Part shown: one piece after another, positions 9,101-16,556 of the stretch
Layout of the letters: each line of letters opens with the position of its first letter
Position numbering within the stretch: position 1 is the stretch's first letter
Notes under the pieces: generated by a model
The model's input: the letters and a program-made list of their open reading frames with translations, nothing else
Database searches by the model: none
Told to the model about the DNA's origin: nothing
Translations under genes and position numbers: made by a program
Assembly: GCA_934502905.1 (NCBI GenBank)
Contig: CAKSVK010000064.1
Span: 1 to 18,448, forward strand
DNA length: 18,448 bases
Reading direction: 5' to 3'
Origin: an uncultured Chitinophagaceae bacterium
GTDB lineage: Bacteria > Bacteroidota > Bacteroidia > Chitinophagales > Chitinophagaceae

Positions 9101-9232
9101 AACAAAGTGGTGTTACAGCTCGTGGCATCGGAGTTTAAGCAAAAAGAAGCTATGAACATCAACTTCGCCACGGCACAAAGAATTAATCATCTGATTGCAA
9201 GAGAGTATTTGCAGCAGTATCAACAGAGGTAG
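6158..9232 (+). CDS. hsdR: Type I restriction enzyme R subunit (ATP-dependent translocase/endonuclease)
   Basis: This 1024-residue motor and nuclease subunit acts in a type I restriction-modification complex. The N-terminal nuclease domain carries the PD-ExK core: FRPDITIL (Asp near 118) and SFIEVKK (Glu and Lys near 132 and 134). The superfamily 2 helicase region shows Walker A TQGSGKTA (about 317-324), FFLDEAHRSY (DEAH near 428), TGTPLL, and the motif VI region TLTRVNRPYKKY (about 670). The C-terminal third is helical and charged, as expected for the part that binds the methylase core. The protein translocates DNA past the enzyme and cuts at a distance when it finds unmodified targets. The length is normal and all motifs are present, so it looks active. 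The stop at 9230-9232 lies four bases before hsdM. No strong ribosome binding site precedes the start. Confidence 0.96.
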   Translation: MTFNEDSRVKIPALLHLMRLGYQYISRNEQNRLEDSNIFSEIFIKKIVEINKITPVEANRVLEEISLELDFEDLGKKFYERLTATSGIKLVDFENFDNNSFHVTTELTCKAGDEEFRPDITILINGMPLSFIEVKKPHNKDGVIAERKRIGDRFKNKHFRKFVNISQLLVFSNNMEYEDGIVEPIFGAYYATAAYGDVWFNYFREDDDFPVRQKLATVSDENETSVLKDNNVIVIKHSPEFITNKAYNTPTNRILTSLLSRERLQFILQYALAYVEEEHNGKIVHQKHIMRYPQMFATKAIAAKIDAGERKGIIWHTQGSGKTALAYYNVKHLTHYFSKKKEVPKFYFIVDRLDLLTQASTEFSNRGLVVKHVNSREDFIKDLKVVGAIHNDSGVPEITLVNIQKFSEDAVAVKDIQYDINVQRVFFLDEAHRSYNPKGNFLANLMNSDKSAIKIALTGTPLLKEVAKDYDSKLLFGNYIHKYYYNMSIADGYTLRLIREHIEGGFKIQMQQVMDQIKVFKGDITNRQIYQHKKFVEPLLDYICTDLIKFRREQQDPTLGGMVVCDSAEQAKALFRQFQEKYGVQETDAGLLMATEPITRYGKGQTPALKAALILHDENDKQIRKDLVKAYKKGHIDILFVYNMLLTGFDAARLKKLYLARVIQDHNLLQTLTRVNRPYKKYQYGYVVDFADISKAFDRTNKLYFDELQEQLGDELSLYSNLFKSETEIKEEIDHIKETLFQYDTSNIENFSRQIAQISDKKLLIELVKALRTAKELKNIIALNGYEALAGIADFDVWNRLLSEAQHRLDNLNLLESIGNEEATQNLLSTALEDVIFQFVKIDENELVLADEFRNNLRKTREALQKNFDQKDPEFVTLREELERLFKKKNLSEISQDEMIENSGLLKKIYEAAKELNRKNNLILAKYENDQKLARVHKRLVDDNELNAKEIQIHRALTGVKNQVDTMLEGQKNLIDNEAYFNKVVLQLVASEFKQKEAMNINFATAQRINHLIAREYLQQYQQR

Positions 9233-9236
9233 ACCA

Positions 9237-10853
9237 ATGACAAAAGATATACAGTTTATTACCCATACCAAGGGATTGATTGATAATCTCAAAAGTGTGT
9301 GCGCCAATTATGGTTTAGGGAATGACGGTAATGAGTTTAAAATCATTACGCAGGTTTTTTTATATAAGTTTTTGAATGACAAATTCCGTTATGCTGTCAA
9401 GCAAGAAAAACCGGAATTGCTGGAGGCTGAAAACTTTTCGGATGCCTTACGTGCCTTGAGTGAAGACGAATATTCATTTTTACTAGCCAGCCTAGACCCC
9501 AATATTCCACGACTGCGCCCGGAGCATTTAATTGCTCACTTATTTACAGTGCAAAATAATGCTGATTTTGCTAAAACATTTGATGATACGCTTCGTCAGA
9601 TATCGATAGAGAATGCCGATGTGTTCTCCGTAAAATCCTTCTCTGGTGCCAAGGATACGTTGTTTGACGAACTCACGCAGTTTATTTCTGACGCCTCGCA
9701 GCGTGATGCTTTTGCCAAAGCGTTGATCAATAAATTATTTGAATTCTCGTTTGAGGAAATGTTTGCGCAGAAATATGATTTCTTTGCGACGATTTTTGAA
9801 TACTTAATCAAAGACTATAACACCGATAGCGGCGGCAAATACGCCGAATATTACACACCACATGCGGTAGCACGCATCATGGCACAGATATTAGTCCCTG
9901 AGCCTATAAAAGGGGTAAAATGCTATGACCCAAGCGCGGGATCAGGAACTTTATTGATGAGCCTGGCGCATCAAATTGGCGAAAAGAACTGCACGATTTA
10001 TTCGGAAGATATTTCGCAAAAGTCAAGCAATATGCTGCGCCTTAATCTAGTACTGAATAGCTTGACGCACTCTATCCCAAATATCATCAAAACCAATACC
10101 ATTGCCCAACCAACGTATTTAGACACGAAGTTTGACTACATCGTATCTAACCCACCGTTTAAGTTGGACTTCTCCGATTTTAGAGATGATCTGGATAAGG
10201 ATGCCTTCAAACAACGCTTTTTTGCTGGGGTGCCCAATATACCAAAAGCCAAAAAGGAGTCGATGGCAATCTATCTTCTTTTCATACAGCACATCATGCA
10301 CAGTTTGAGCGACAAAGGTCAGGCGGCTATCGTTGTGCCTACAGGTTTTATTACGGCACAGTCTGGTATCGAGAAAAAAATACGCGAGCGCCTCATCGAG
10401 AACGGCTGGTTGCGTGGTGTGGTGAGTATGCCGTCCAATATCTTTGCAAGTACAGGCACCAACGTATCGGTGCTGTTCTTGGACAAGCAAGCCGATAACG
10501 AGCATATTGTATTGATGGATGCTTCTAAACTAGGTGAAACTGTGAAGGAAGGCAAAAACCAACGTACAGTACTAACTCCTGATGAAGAGCAACGCATTAT
10601 AGATACCTTCAACCAAAAACAAGCCGTTGAAGACCTTTCGGTAGTAGTAAGGAAAGATGATATAGCAGCGAAGAATTATTCCTTCTCTGCTGGACAATAC
10701 TTCGAGGTGAAGATTGAATATGTAGACATTACGCCAGAAGAATTTGCCGAAAAAATGAAGGGTTTCGAAAGTCGTTTAACTGCTTTATTTGCGGAGGGAA
10801 ATACCTTAGATCAAGAAATTCAGAAACAGTTAAAAGGATTGAAGTATGAATAG
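9237..10853 (+). CDS. hsdM: Type I restriction-modification DNA methyltransferase (M subunit)
   Basis: This is a 538-residue N6-adenine methyltransferase. An N-terminal HsdM_N helical domain (to about residue 150) precedes the SAM-dependent domain. That domain has motif I DPSAGSGTLL (about 230-239) and the catalytic motif IV SNPPF (about 303-307). The subunit forms the M2S core, which methylates the host DNA and marks it as self, and it is needed for restriction too. I start at the ATG at 9237 (MTKDIQF), preceded by AGAGGT at a suitable distance. An in-frame start at 9195 would overlap hsdR by 38 bases and is less likely. The gene overlaps hsdS by eight bases, so translation is probably coupled and subunit ratios fixed. 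Confidence 0.96.
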   Translation: MTKDIQFITHTKGLIDNLKSVCANYGLGNDGNEFKIITQVFLYKFLNDKFRYAVKQEKPELLEAENFSDALRALSEDEYSFLLASLDPNIPRLRPEHLIAHLFTVQNNADFAKTFDDTLRQISIENADVFSVKSFSGAKDTLFDELTQFISDASQRDAFAKALINKLFEFSFEEMFAQKYDFFATIFEYLIKDYNTDSGGKYAEYYTPHAVARIMAQILVPEPIKGVKCYDPSAGSGTLLMSLAHQIGEKNCTIYSEDISQKSSNMLRLNLVLNSLTHSIPNIIKTNTIAQPTYLDTKFDYIVSNPPFKLDFSDFRDDLDKDAFKQRFFAGVPNIPKAKKESMAIYLLFIQHIMHSLSDKGQAAIVVPTGFITAQSGIEKKIRERLIENGWLRGVVSMPSNIFASTGTNVSVLFLDKQADNEHIVLMDASKLGETVKEGKNQRTVLTPDEEQRIIDTFNQKQAVEDLSVVVRKDDIAAKNYSFSAGQYFEVKIEYVDITPEEFAEKMKGFESRLTALFAEGNTLDQEIQKQLKGLKYE

Positions 10854-12105
10854 ATATTTTGGAACTTTTGAATTGGGTGATTTAATTGAGTTTCAAAGAG
10901 GTTATGATTTGGCGAAATCAGAATTTAAGAAAGGAACTGTACCAGTTATATCATCAAACGGAATATTAGGTTATCACAATGAAGTAAAAGTGTCAGCACC
11001 TGGCATAACGATTGGCCGAAGTGGCACTGTTGGTTTACCTCATTTAATAAATGAAGATTTTTTTCCTCATAATACAGCTTTATTTATTAAAGACTTCAAG
11101 GGGAATGATATTAAATATATTTTTTATTTATTAAAGTCACTAAAATTAAATGAATATAAAAGTGGTTCGGGTGTCCCAACCATGAACCGAAATCATTTAC
11201 ATCCAATAAAAGTTTTTGGTACCAAAAGTGGAGAAATTCAACAAAAAATAGCAGCGGTTTTGTCGGCATTGGATGACAAGATTGAGCTGAATAATAGAAT
11301 CAATGCAGAGTTGGAATCCATGGCGAAGACCTTATATGATTATTGGTTTGTGCAGTTTGAGTTTCCCAATGCTGAAGGTAAACCCTACAAATCTTCAGAC
11401 GGAGCTATGGAGTACAACCCAATCTTAAAACGCGAAATACCAAAAGGTTGGGAGGTGAAGAGATTAAAGGAAATAGCTAAAACAGGCTCTGGCGGCACTC
11501 CAAAGTCAACTAATAATAAATATTATGATGGAGGCAATATACCATGGATTAATAGTGGTGAATTGAATAATCCATTTATTGTTAGTACAAATAATTTTAT
11601 ATCTGAATTAGGGATGAAAAATTCTAGTGCTAAATTATTTCCTTCAAACACTATCTTAATGGCTATGTATGGAGCTACAGCTGGAAAAACAAGTATTATT
11701 TCATTTGAGACAACAACTAACCAAGCTATTTGTGCAGTAATGCCTAAAGAAAAAAATAAATTCTACTATACCAAATTTGTTTTAGATGATATGTATCAAT
11801 ATTTAATTAATTTGAGTACAGGTTCTGCTAGAGATAATTTATCTCAAGATAAAATTAAAGAATTGAATGTTGTAATACCTTGTAAAGAAAGTTTAAACAA
11901 CTTCGATAAAGTTATAAGCCCTAATTTTGAAAAAATAGAAACTAACCTAAAACAAAACCAAGAGCTTGCACAATTACGAGATTGGTTGTTACCGATGCTG
12001 ATGAATGGACAGGTAAAGGTGGAAGCGATGCGCAATAGCGGAAATACTGATAGCTATTCAATAGCAGCAGAACTAAAGGCAAATTACTGTAGTACAAATA
12101 AGTAA
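10846..12105 (+). CDS. hsdS: Type I restriction-modification specificity subunit
   Basis: This 419-residue DNA-recognition subunit has two target-recognition domains. TRD1 covers about residues 4-125 and TRD2 about 195-360. They are separated by the conserved central helix region (QQKIAAVLSALDDKIELNN, about 129-148, then LYDYWFVQFEFP). The C-terminal conserved helix (LAQLRDWLLPMLMNGQ, about 371-386) is the matching half of the circular pseudo-symmetric structure. Each TRD reads one half of a bipartite DNA site. The TRD segments are visibly richer in A and T than the conserved spacers, consistent with domain swapping by recombination. No second hsdS, partial TRD or recombinase inversion site is present nearby, so there is no sign of phase variation. 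About 28 residues follow the last conserved helix (from EAMRNSGN), longer than usual. Confidence 0.95.
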   Translation: MNRYFGTFELGDLIEFQRGYDLAKSEFKKGTVPVISSNGILGYHNEVKVSAPGITIGRSGTVGLPHLINEDFFPHNTALFIKDFKGNDIKYIFYLLKSLKLNEYKSGSGVPTMNRNHLHPIKVFGTKSGEIQQKIAAVLSALDDKIELNNRINAELESMAKTLYDYWFVQFEFPNAEGKPYKSSDGAMEYNPILKREIPKGWEVKRLKEIAKTGSGGTPKSTNNKYYDGGNIPWINSGELNNPFIVSTNNFISELGMKNSSAKLFPSNTILMAMYGATAGKTSIISFETTTNQAICAVMPKEKNKFYYTKFVLDDMYQYLINLSTGSARDNLSQDKIKELNVVIPCKESLNNFDKVISPNFEKIETNLKQNQELAQLRDWLLPMLMNGQVKVEAMRNSGNTDSYSIAAELKANYCSTNK

Positions 12106-12332
12106 GGTAATGAAAATGACCCTGAATCTGTCGGGACGCGTAAAAGAATAACTCCTAATGGATATCGGTGACCTAGTCGGTCTAGTTGTTGAGAATTGTG
12201 AACAAATGGATATAGAGGCAGGAAGTTTATTGTTCCTGACTAAATTTTACTGGCCTTCATCTGGATAATTAAGTCAGTTTTGATTGAGTAAAACTTTGTT
12301 TCGAATAGTCACCTTATACGGCATCACACGTT

Positions 12333-13493
12333 TCACTCTTTATCCATAAACCTTGTGGCTGTACTGATCGCGTTGTAAACCGGATCATCAGAAAGGCGGG
12401 CATAGATCGCAGTAGAGGCATGGCTTTTGTGGTTTAAGGCCTTTGCGATCATGGGAAGACTGGCTCCGCTGATTGCCATATAGCTACCCAAAGTCCGGCG
12501 AAGATCATGCATCCGAATATCGGAAACACCCATCCGTTCTTTAATCCTAAGAAAAGCTTTCTTCGGATCATTTAAATGACCTTTTTGTCCTTCCCCAGGA
12601 AAGACGTAGAGAGAAGGGGAGAGTGTATTTTTATTCCGCACATCACGCCTCTGAAGTATCTGAACAACTTTATCCGTAAGCAGCACGATATTGACATCCT
12701 TGTTTTTTGTGCTCGTTTCAGGAATACGCCACCTTTTCAACTCGAACGAAATATCCTGCCAACGCATTGAAAGAACATTTGATTTCCGCGCTCCGGTTAA
12801 GAGTAGTACCTTGAAAAAATCTTGAAATAATTCAGTTTCATCCTCCAGCGCCTTATTGAACAGATCGAGCTCCTCGATTGACAAAAAACGATCCCGGGCA
12901 ACGCTGCGATATTTTTTGATATGGGCACAGGGGTTCTCGCAGGATATGAACCCTTCACGAATACCGAAATTGTAGGCAGCACTGATAATAGTGAGTAGTC
13001 TATTCGCAGTCCCTTCAGCTCTTATACTACCGATCTTGGTGTGAAAACTCCGGATCTTGGCTATTGAAATTTCATCGGCCTTCATTTTTGCAAATAATGG
13101 AAACACATGGCATTCCATCATTTTAAGGTTGGCTTCTGGCCGTTTAGTGAACTTCAGGGCATATTGCTGATAATAGGCCTGGTAGAGCTCTTTGAACGTC
13201 GGCTTTTCTTGTTTCTCTTTTTTATCCTGTACAGGATCATTGCCAAGCGTGATCAGTGAGTTCAGGCGCTTCGCTTCATTCCGAGCTTGTTCGATAGTGA
13301 TTGTTTCAAACCTTCCGATCTTTATACGTTCGGGTCGGGCATTAACTCTTCGGTACAAGAAGTATGTTTTAACACCGGAGGGGTAAACTATAAGTTGCAG
13401 ACATGGGGTCTTTGAATCAAAGACGGCATAGCGCTTATCTTCGATGGGAAGCACTGCCAAAGTATCCTTCCGGAATGCCAGTGTGCGTTTCAT
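12333..13493 (-). CDS. P4-type tyrosine recombinase/integrase
   Basis: This is a 386-residue site-specific tyrosine recombinase. The N-terminal arm-binding region (about 1-80, with YPSGVKTYFLYRR and IGRFETITIEQAR) matches the DUF4102-like domain of P4-family integrases, which usually target tRNA 3' ends. A core-binding SAM-like domain follows. The catalytic residues are visible: Arg in LTGARKSN (about 233), Lys in the TSTKNKD beta-hairpin (about 262), HDLRR (about 329-333), the second His in LNHKSH (about 353) and the nucleophile Tyr in TAIYARL (about 362). The start ATG follows AAAAGG at a usable distance. The gene points away from the tRNA fragment at 13668-13712 and begins 33 bases from the nearest 11-mer repeat, so the promoter probably overlaps the attachment region and may be autoregulated. 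It is convergent with hsdS. Confidence 0.93.
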   Translation of the reverse strand: MKRTLAFRKDTLAVLPIEDKRYAVFDSKTPCLQLIVYPSGVKTYFLYRRVNARPERIKIGRFETITIEQARNEAKRLNSLITLGNDPVQDKKEKQEKPTFKELYQAYYQQYALKFTKRPEANLKMMECHVFPLFAKMKADEISIAKIRSFHTKIGSIRAEGTANRLLTIISAAYNFGIREGFISCENPCAHIKKYRSVARDRFLSIEELDLFNKALEDETELFQDFFKVLLLTGARKSNVLSMRWQDISFELKRWRIPETSTKNKDVNIVLLTDKVVQILQRRDVRNKNTLSPSLYVFPGEGQKGHLNDPKKAFLRIKERMGVSDIRMHDLRRTLGSYMAISGASLPMIAKALNHKSHASTAIYARLSDDPVYNAISTATRFMDKE

Positions 13494-13525
13494 CTGACCT
13501 TTTCCTATAGTGAATTGTCAAAACC

Positions 13526-13547
13526 CCAGTACTACGCCAGTACTACA
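13526..13547 (+). repeat. Left tandem pair of 11-mer repeats, likely integrase arm-type sites
   Basis: CCAGTACTACG (13526-13536) is followed immediately by CCAGTACTACA (13537-13547). A near-identical pair lies on the other side of the tRNA fragment in the same orientation. Short tandem repeats flanking a core are typical of sites bound by the N-terminal domain of tyrosine integrases. Binding itself is inference. Confidence 0.6.
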
Positions 13548-13667
13548 CTGAATATCAATTCACATCAAGGTCAATATTTCAAAATTAAGCTCATTTTCAG
13601 TTTAGTTCATACACTTATATATGATGATATAAGGAAGTAAAAGACGAGAAAATAGCCCTAAAAAGTT

Positions 13668-13712
13668 TTGGTAAGGGAGAGGTCGACAGTTCAATCCTGT
13701 TCGGCAGCACCA
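13668..13712 (+). other. Attachment-site core: 3' half of tRNA-Thr (anticodon GGU)
   Basis: The 45 bases read as the 3' half of a tRNA: anticodon loop TTGGTAA (13668-13674, anticodon GGT), anticodon stem 3' strand GGGAG, variable loop AGGTC, T-stem GACAG, T-loop TTCAATC, T-stem CTGTT, acceptor strand CGGCAGC, discriminator A and encoded CCA. The matching 5' parts (CTCCC and GCTGCCG) are absent from the preceding sequence, so this is not a functional gene. A tRNA 3' end next to a P4-type integrase is the classic attachment-site core, which rebuilds the host tRNA on integration. The intact tRNA-Thr gene is not in this window. Confidence 0.8.
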
Positions 13713-13753
13713 TTTTTCAAGGACTAAAATAGATAAGGCTTTCCTCAAACTCT

Positions 13754-13775
13754 CCAGTGCTACGCCAGTGCTACG
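13754..13775 (+). repeat. Right tandem pair of 11-mer repeats, likely integrase arm-type sites
   Basis: CCAGTGCTACG occurs twice head to tail (13754-13764 and 13765-13775). It differs from the left pair by A to G at the sixth base, and the left pair also ends in A. It starts 42 bases after the tRNA fragment, whereas the left pair ends 120 bases before it. The asymmetric spacing resembles the P and P' arms of a phage-type attP. Confidence 0.6.
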
Positions 13776-14028
13776 GGGTATGGGAAAATAATTCTTTTGC
13801 GGCATCGCCAACCAAAGCTAAGGCGCAAAATGTGTATGGGTCATTAATCGTGCTTTTGCATCATTTGCCATACTTGTACGGAAGCATCATTCACCCATAT
13901 TATCCCTCACATATTTATGGGATTTTTATTTGACTCGCTATGGTTGAATACCTAGGTTCGGATTCCCTGCCCATCGTATTGGTCTGGCTACGCTTATTAA
14001 CTCTCATTTTTTTTAGGAGGATAGGACG

Positions 14029-14217
14029 ATGCAAAGAACGCAAGATGTACTGGTGAACCGTAAAGCAGCAGCGAAGTTTTTAAACATGTCGCCTAACACA
14101 TTAGCCGTGTGGGACTGTACCAGGAGATACGATTTAAAGCCTATCCGCATTGGGCGGTCTGTCCGCTATCGTCAATCCGAATTAGATCGCTTTATCCAGG
14201 ATCGTATGACAGCCTGA
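14029..14217 (+). CDS. AlpA/excisionase-like helix-turn-helix protein
   Basis: This 62-residue DNA-binding protein of the MerR-like AlpA/excisionase superfamily has the recognisable pattern VNRKAAAKFLNMSPNTLAVWD (helix-turn-helix) followed by a wing with IRIGRSVRYRQSELDRFI. Such proteins act as recombination directionality factors or activate the integrase gene of P4-like islands. A strong AGGAGG at 14015-14020, eight bases before the ATG, supports the start. A possible but weak promoter is TTGACT (13930-13935) with TAGGTT 17 bases later. An intrinsic terminator follows directly, so it is probably transcribed alone. Its position on the other side of the att region from the integrase suggests it belongs to the same recombination module. 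The 316 bases between the tRNA fragment and this gene hold only the right repeat pair and the possible promoter. Confidence 0.85.
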   Translation: MQRTQDVLVNRKAAAKFLNMSPNTLAVWDCTRRYDLKPIRIGRSVRYRQSELDRFIQDRMTA

Positions 14218-14226
14218 ACATAACAC

Positions 14227-14252
14227 AAGGAAGGTGCTGAGCCTTCCTTTTT
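14227..14252 (+). terminator. Intrinsic terminator after the AlpA-like gene
   Basis: An 8-bp perfect stem, AAGGAAGG (14227-14234) with CCTTCCTT (14242-14249), encloses a 7-base loop and runs into a T-run ending at 14252. It starts ten bases after the TGA of the AlpA-like gene. It would separate that gene from the Toprim gene, whose ATG is 28 bases further on. Confidence 0.8.
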
Positions 14253-14280
14253 CATTCCCTTATTTTTTCTGGAGATCGCC

Positions 14281-15189
14281 ATGAACATTGATCATGCGAA
14301 AACTATTCCCTTGCGCGAAATTCTGACACTTCTTAACTGCAAGCCCAAACGTACCACCCAACATAAACTCTGGTATCTATCTCCGCTGCGTAACGAAAAA
14401 ACAGCAAGCTTTGTCGTCAATACTCAATGCAATTCCTGGCATGATTTCGGGGAGGGCATTGGCGGTGATGTCGTTAATTTCGTTTGTGCTTATCTTAAAT
14501 CCACACGCGAAGCGCACACGGTCGTGGATGCGCTGCGATGGCTACGCAATATGACCGGGGATACATTCCCGGATCATTGTATCATCCGTCCTTCGGAGCC
14601 TGTTGATATTCAACCCGCCCTTGAATTACGAAAGTCTCAGCCGATTGAAAACCCCGGGCTGATCCAGTATTTGCATGACCGCCATATTCGACTGGATATC
14701 GCCGGAAAGCATCTCAAACAAGTACAGCTTTATAATACCAATACCGGGAAATTCTTTGTAGCCCTTGGACTTACCAATGAATTAAACGGCTTGGAGCTCC
14801 GAAACCCGTATTTCAAAGGGAGCTTCAAAAAGAAAAGCTTTTCCTTCATCCGGGGACGGGATCCGGAGTGTAAGACAGTCCATGTGTTCGAGGGCATGAT
14901 GGATTACCTGTCCATCGCAACGTGCCATAATCGCAGCAGTTTGAAAGGCGATACAATTATTCTCAATTCTGTATCCTGTCTCAAACCAGCTTTGGCCTAT
15001 GTTCAAAGCTATCCTTATCAAACGGTATGCAGCTGGATGGATAACGATCCGGCAGGTCAGTTGGCAACAGAACACCTTCACGATTACTGCTCAACGAAAG
15101 ACCAAATTCAGCACTACAGGATGAACGGTATCTATAACCCATTCAAAGATGTAAATGCTTGGCACGTGTCGCGGCGTTGCACGGTGTAG
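14281..15189 (+). CDS. Toprim domain protein, primase-like
   Basis: This 302-residue protein resembles the small Toprim/primase-like proteins of plasmids and integrative elements. The N-terminal part has a DnaG zinc-binding-like fold without the usual cysteine set: WYLSPLRNEKTASF (about 32-45) and WHDFGEGIGGDVVNFV (about 54-69). The Toprim core shows the catalytic glutamate in VHVFEGMMDYLSIA (about 200-213), a central NSVSCLKPAL segment and the acidic motif WMDNDPAGQ (about 252-260). It probably primes or processes DNA during element transfer or replication. There is no helicase domain, so any helicase would come from elsewhere. GGAG at 14271-14274 supports the start. A gap of 222 bases without a convincing gene separates it from ardC. 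That gap contains imperfect inverted repeats near 15346-15382 that may act as a leader or promoter. Confidence 0.8.
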   Translation: MNIDHAKTIPLREILTLLNCKPKRTTQHKLWYLSPLRNEKTASFVVNTQCNSWHDFGEGIGGDVVNFVCAYLKSTREAHTVVDALRWLRNMTGDTFPDHCIIRPSEPVDIQPALELRKSQPIENPGLIQYLHDRHIRLDIAGKHLKQVQLYNTNTGKFFVALGLTNELNGLELRNPYFKGSFKKKSFSFIRGRDPECKTVHVFEGMMDYLSIATCHNRSSLKGDTIILNSVSCLKPALAYVQSYPYQTVCSWMDNDPAGQLATEHLHDYCSTKDQIQHYRMNGIYNPFKDVNAWHVSRRCTV

Positions 15190-15411
15190 AAATCGGCGCA
15201 GTCTCTTCAGATCCTTGTTAGAAGCAACCTGGTAACACCAGCTGTGAACGGTTGGTTGTGGTGATGTACCCGACGCCGTTCCTTCATTCCCAACAATAAT
15301 TTTCGCCTGGCTCTGAAGCGCCATTCCCCGCCCAACCAAAATTTTTGATGGTCACGGCTCGGTCTGTCGGGTGGTGACATCCCCATCAACATTCACACCT
15401 GGGAGGTTACC

Positions 15412-16332
15412 ATGACAACTACATTACAACACAAACCTGTTAAAGCCGCTTTTGATGCAAATTCTGATGTGTACACACGCGTGACACAAAAGATCATCGA
15501 CGATCTGGAAAAGGGGAATCTGACCTGGCGTAAACCTTGGAACAGTTCCGAAATGGAAGGCCGGATTATGCGCCCCTTGCGTTGGAACAATGAGCCCTAT
15601 ACCGGGATTAATATTCTGATGCTCTGGTCTTCTGCTGCTGATCATGGATTCCATCTCCCTCATTGGATGACGTTCAAACAAGCTATCGAGTTAAAAGGCA
15701 ATGTCCGCAAAGGCGAGAAGGGCACTCAAATCGTTTATGCCGATAAAATCATTAAGCCTGAAGAAACCCCGAATGGTGATATAGAGATCACCAAGATCCC
15801 GTTCCTGAAAACTTACACAGTATTCAATGCATCGCAGATTGAAGGATTGCCGGAACGTTTCTATGAAGCACCGGACATTCAACCCGTCAATCAGCAGGAG
15901 CGTATAGATGGTCTGGAATTATTCTTTCAGCAAACCAAAGCTGATATTTATACCGGAACCATGGCAGCATACAGCGTGACTACCGATCGCGTACAGATGC
16001 CTCCGTTTGTTGCTTTTCACACGCCTAACGATTACTACGCTACGTTGTCCCATGAAATCACTCACTGGACACGTCATCCATCACGTTTAGATCGTGATTT
16101 TGGACGTAAGCGTTTCGGCGATGAAGGCTATGCCAAAGAAGAACTGGTTGCCGAATTGGGATCCTGTTTCTTAGCCTCTGACCTTGGTTTCGAACCGCTG
16201 TCGGAAGAACAACATGCGGCATATATCCAGTCCTGGCTGAAAGCGCTCAAAGACGATAAACGTCTGATTTTCTCCGCTGCATCCCACGCGCAGAAAGCCG
16301 TTGAATACCTGCATTCCTTACAACCTTCTTGA
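15412..16332 (+). CDS. ArdC-family antirestriction protein (ssDNA-binding plus zincin domain)
   Basis: This is a 306-residue ArdC-like protein. The N-terminal domain (about 15-140; VYTRVTQKIIDDLEKGNLTW, then GINILMLW and VRKGEKGTQIVYAD) is the DUF1738 single-strand DNA-binding domain. The C-terminal zincin-like metallopeptidase domain has HEITHWTRH (about 214-222), with the two zinc-binding histidines and the catalytic glutamate of HExxH, and a downstream glutamate in KEELVAELG. ArdC proteins enter or are made early in the recipient during conjugation and shield incoming DNA from restriction, partly through binding DNA. GGGAGG at 15401-15406 gives a strong ribosome binding site five bases before the ATG. 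It lies on the same window as a complete type I system, the kind of enzyme ArdC-type proteins help to evade. Confidence 0.88.
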   Translation: MTTTLQHKPVKAAFDANSDVYTRVTQKIIDDLEKGNLTWRKPWNSSEMEGRIMRPLRWNNEPYTGINILMLWSSAADHGFHLPHWMTFKQAIELKGNVRKGEKGTQIVYADKIIKPEETPNGDIEITKIPFLKTYTVFNASQIEGLPERFYEAPDIQPVNQQERIDGLELFFQQTKADIYTGTMAAYSVTTDRVQMPPFVAFHTPNDYYATLSHEITHWTRHPSRLDRDFGRKRFGDEGYAKEELVAELGSCFLASDLGFEPLSEEQHAAYIQSWLKALKDDKRLIFSAASHAQKAVEYLHSLQPS

Positions 16333-16345
16333 AAGGAGGCATCAC

Positions 16346-16543
16346 ATGTGCGTTTCGGAATTTGATTATTGCGTCAAATATCATCATCCCTTTTCGGGGC
16401 CGTTGAATAAATGTCGTCAGCTTAGGCCAAAGCCCGGAATTACGCTAATCCCAACATTTTATGTGCATAAAATATTTCTAACGACTTCGGGGAGCTGTTC
16501 CGGTCTGTTTGTCCTGAATTGCTTCCTATCATCACCAGCATAG
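16346..16543 (+). CDS. Small cysteine-containing protein of unknown function
   Basis: A 65-codon frame begins MCVSEFDYC and ends FLSSPA. A near-perfect AAAGGAGG (16332-16339) overlaps the ardC stop and lies six bases before the ATG. The TAG at 16541-16543 is directly followed by the ribosome binding site of the next gene. This stop-RBS-start packing on both sides argues for translation. The residues are unusual, with five cysteines and a hydrophobic C-terminal third, and I do not recognise a family. A decayed or frameshifted gene is possible. An in-frame ATG at 16301 lies inside ardC and is not preferred. Confidence 0.45.
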   Translation: MCVSEFDYCVKYHHPFSGPLNKCRQLRPKPGITLIPTFYVHKIFLTTSGSCSGLFVLNCFLSSPA

Positions 16544-16556
16544 AAAAGGAGAATTG

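Noticed and set aside
10846..12105. A phase-variable hsdS locus
   Set aside because: Only one full hsdS is present, with no inverted partial copies, no simple-sequence tract and no adjacent invertase; the nearby integrase is of the tRNA-targeting type.
12219..12246. CAGGAA/TTCCTG hairpin as the hsdS terminator
   Set aside because: The stem has only six pairs, an 8-base loop and no clean T-run; it is too weak to list.
13668..13712. A complete functional tRNA-Thr gene
   Set aside because: Only the half from the anticodon loop to CCA is present; the preceding bases do not supply the 5' acceptor, D-arm or anticodon 5' strand.
13526..13775. A CRISPR-like repeat array
   Set aside because: There are two tandem pairs of 11-mers without regular spacers, and they flank a tRNA end beside an integrase; arm-type sites fit better.
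13602..13811. A 69-codon minus-strand frame across the tRNA fragment
   Set aside because: Its GLNCRPLPYQ-like stretch is the familiar spurious translation of the antisense strand of a tRNA 3' end; the DNA is better explained as the attachment core.
15091..15392. Overlapping minus-strand frames in and after the Toprim gene end
   Set aside because: They are antisense to the Toprim coding end and the intergenic leader, without ribosome binding sites or family features.
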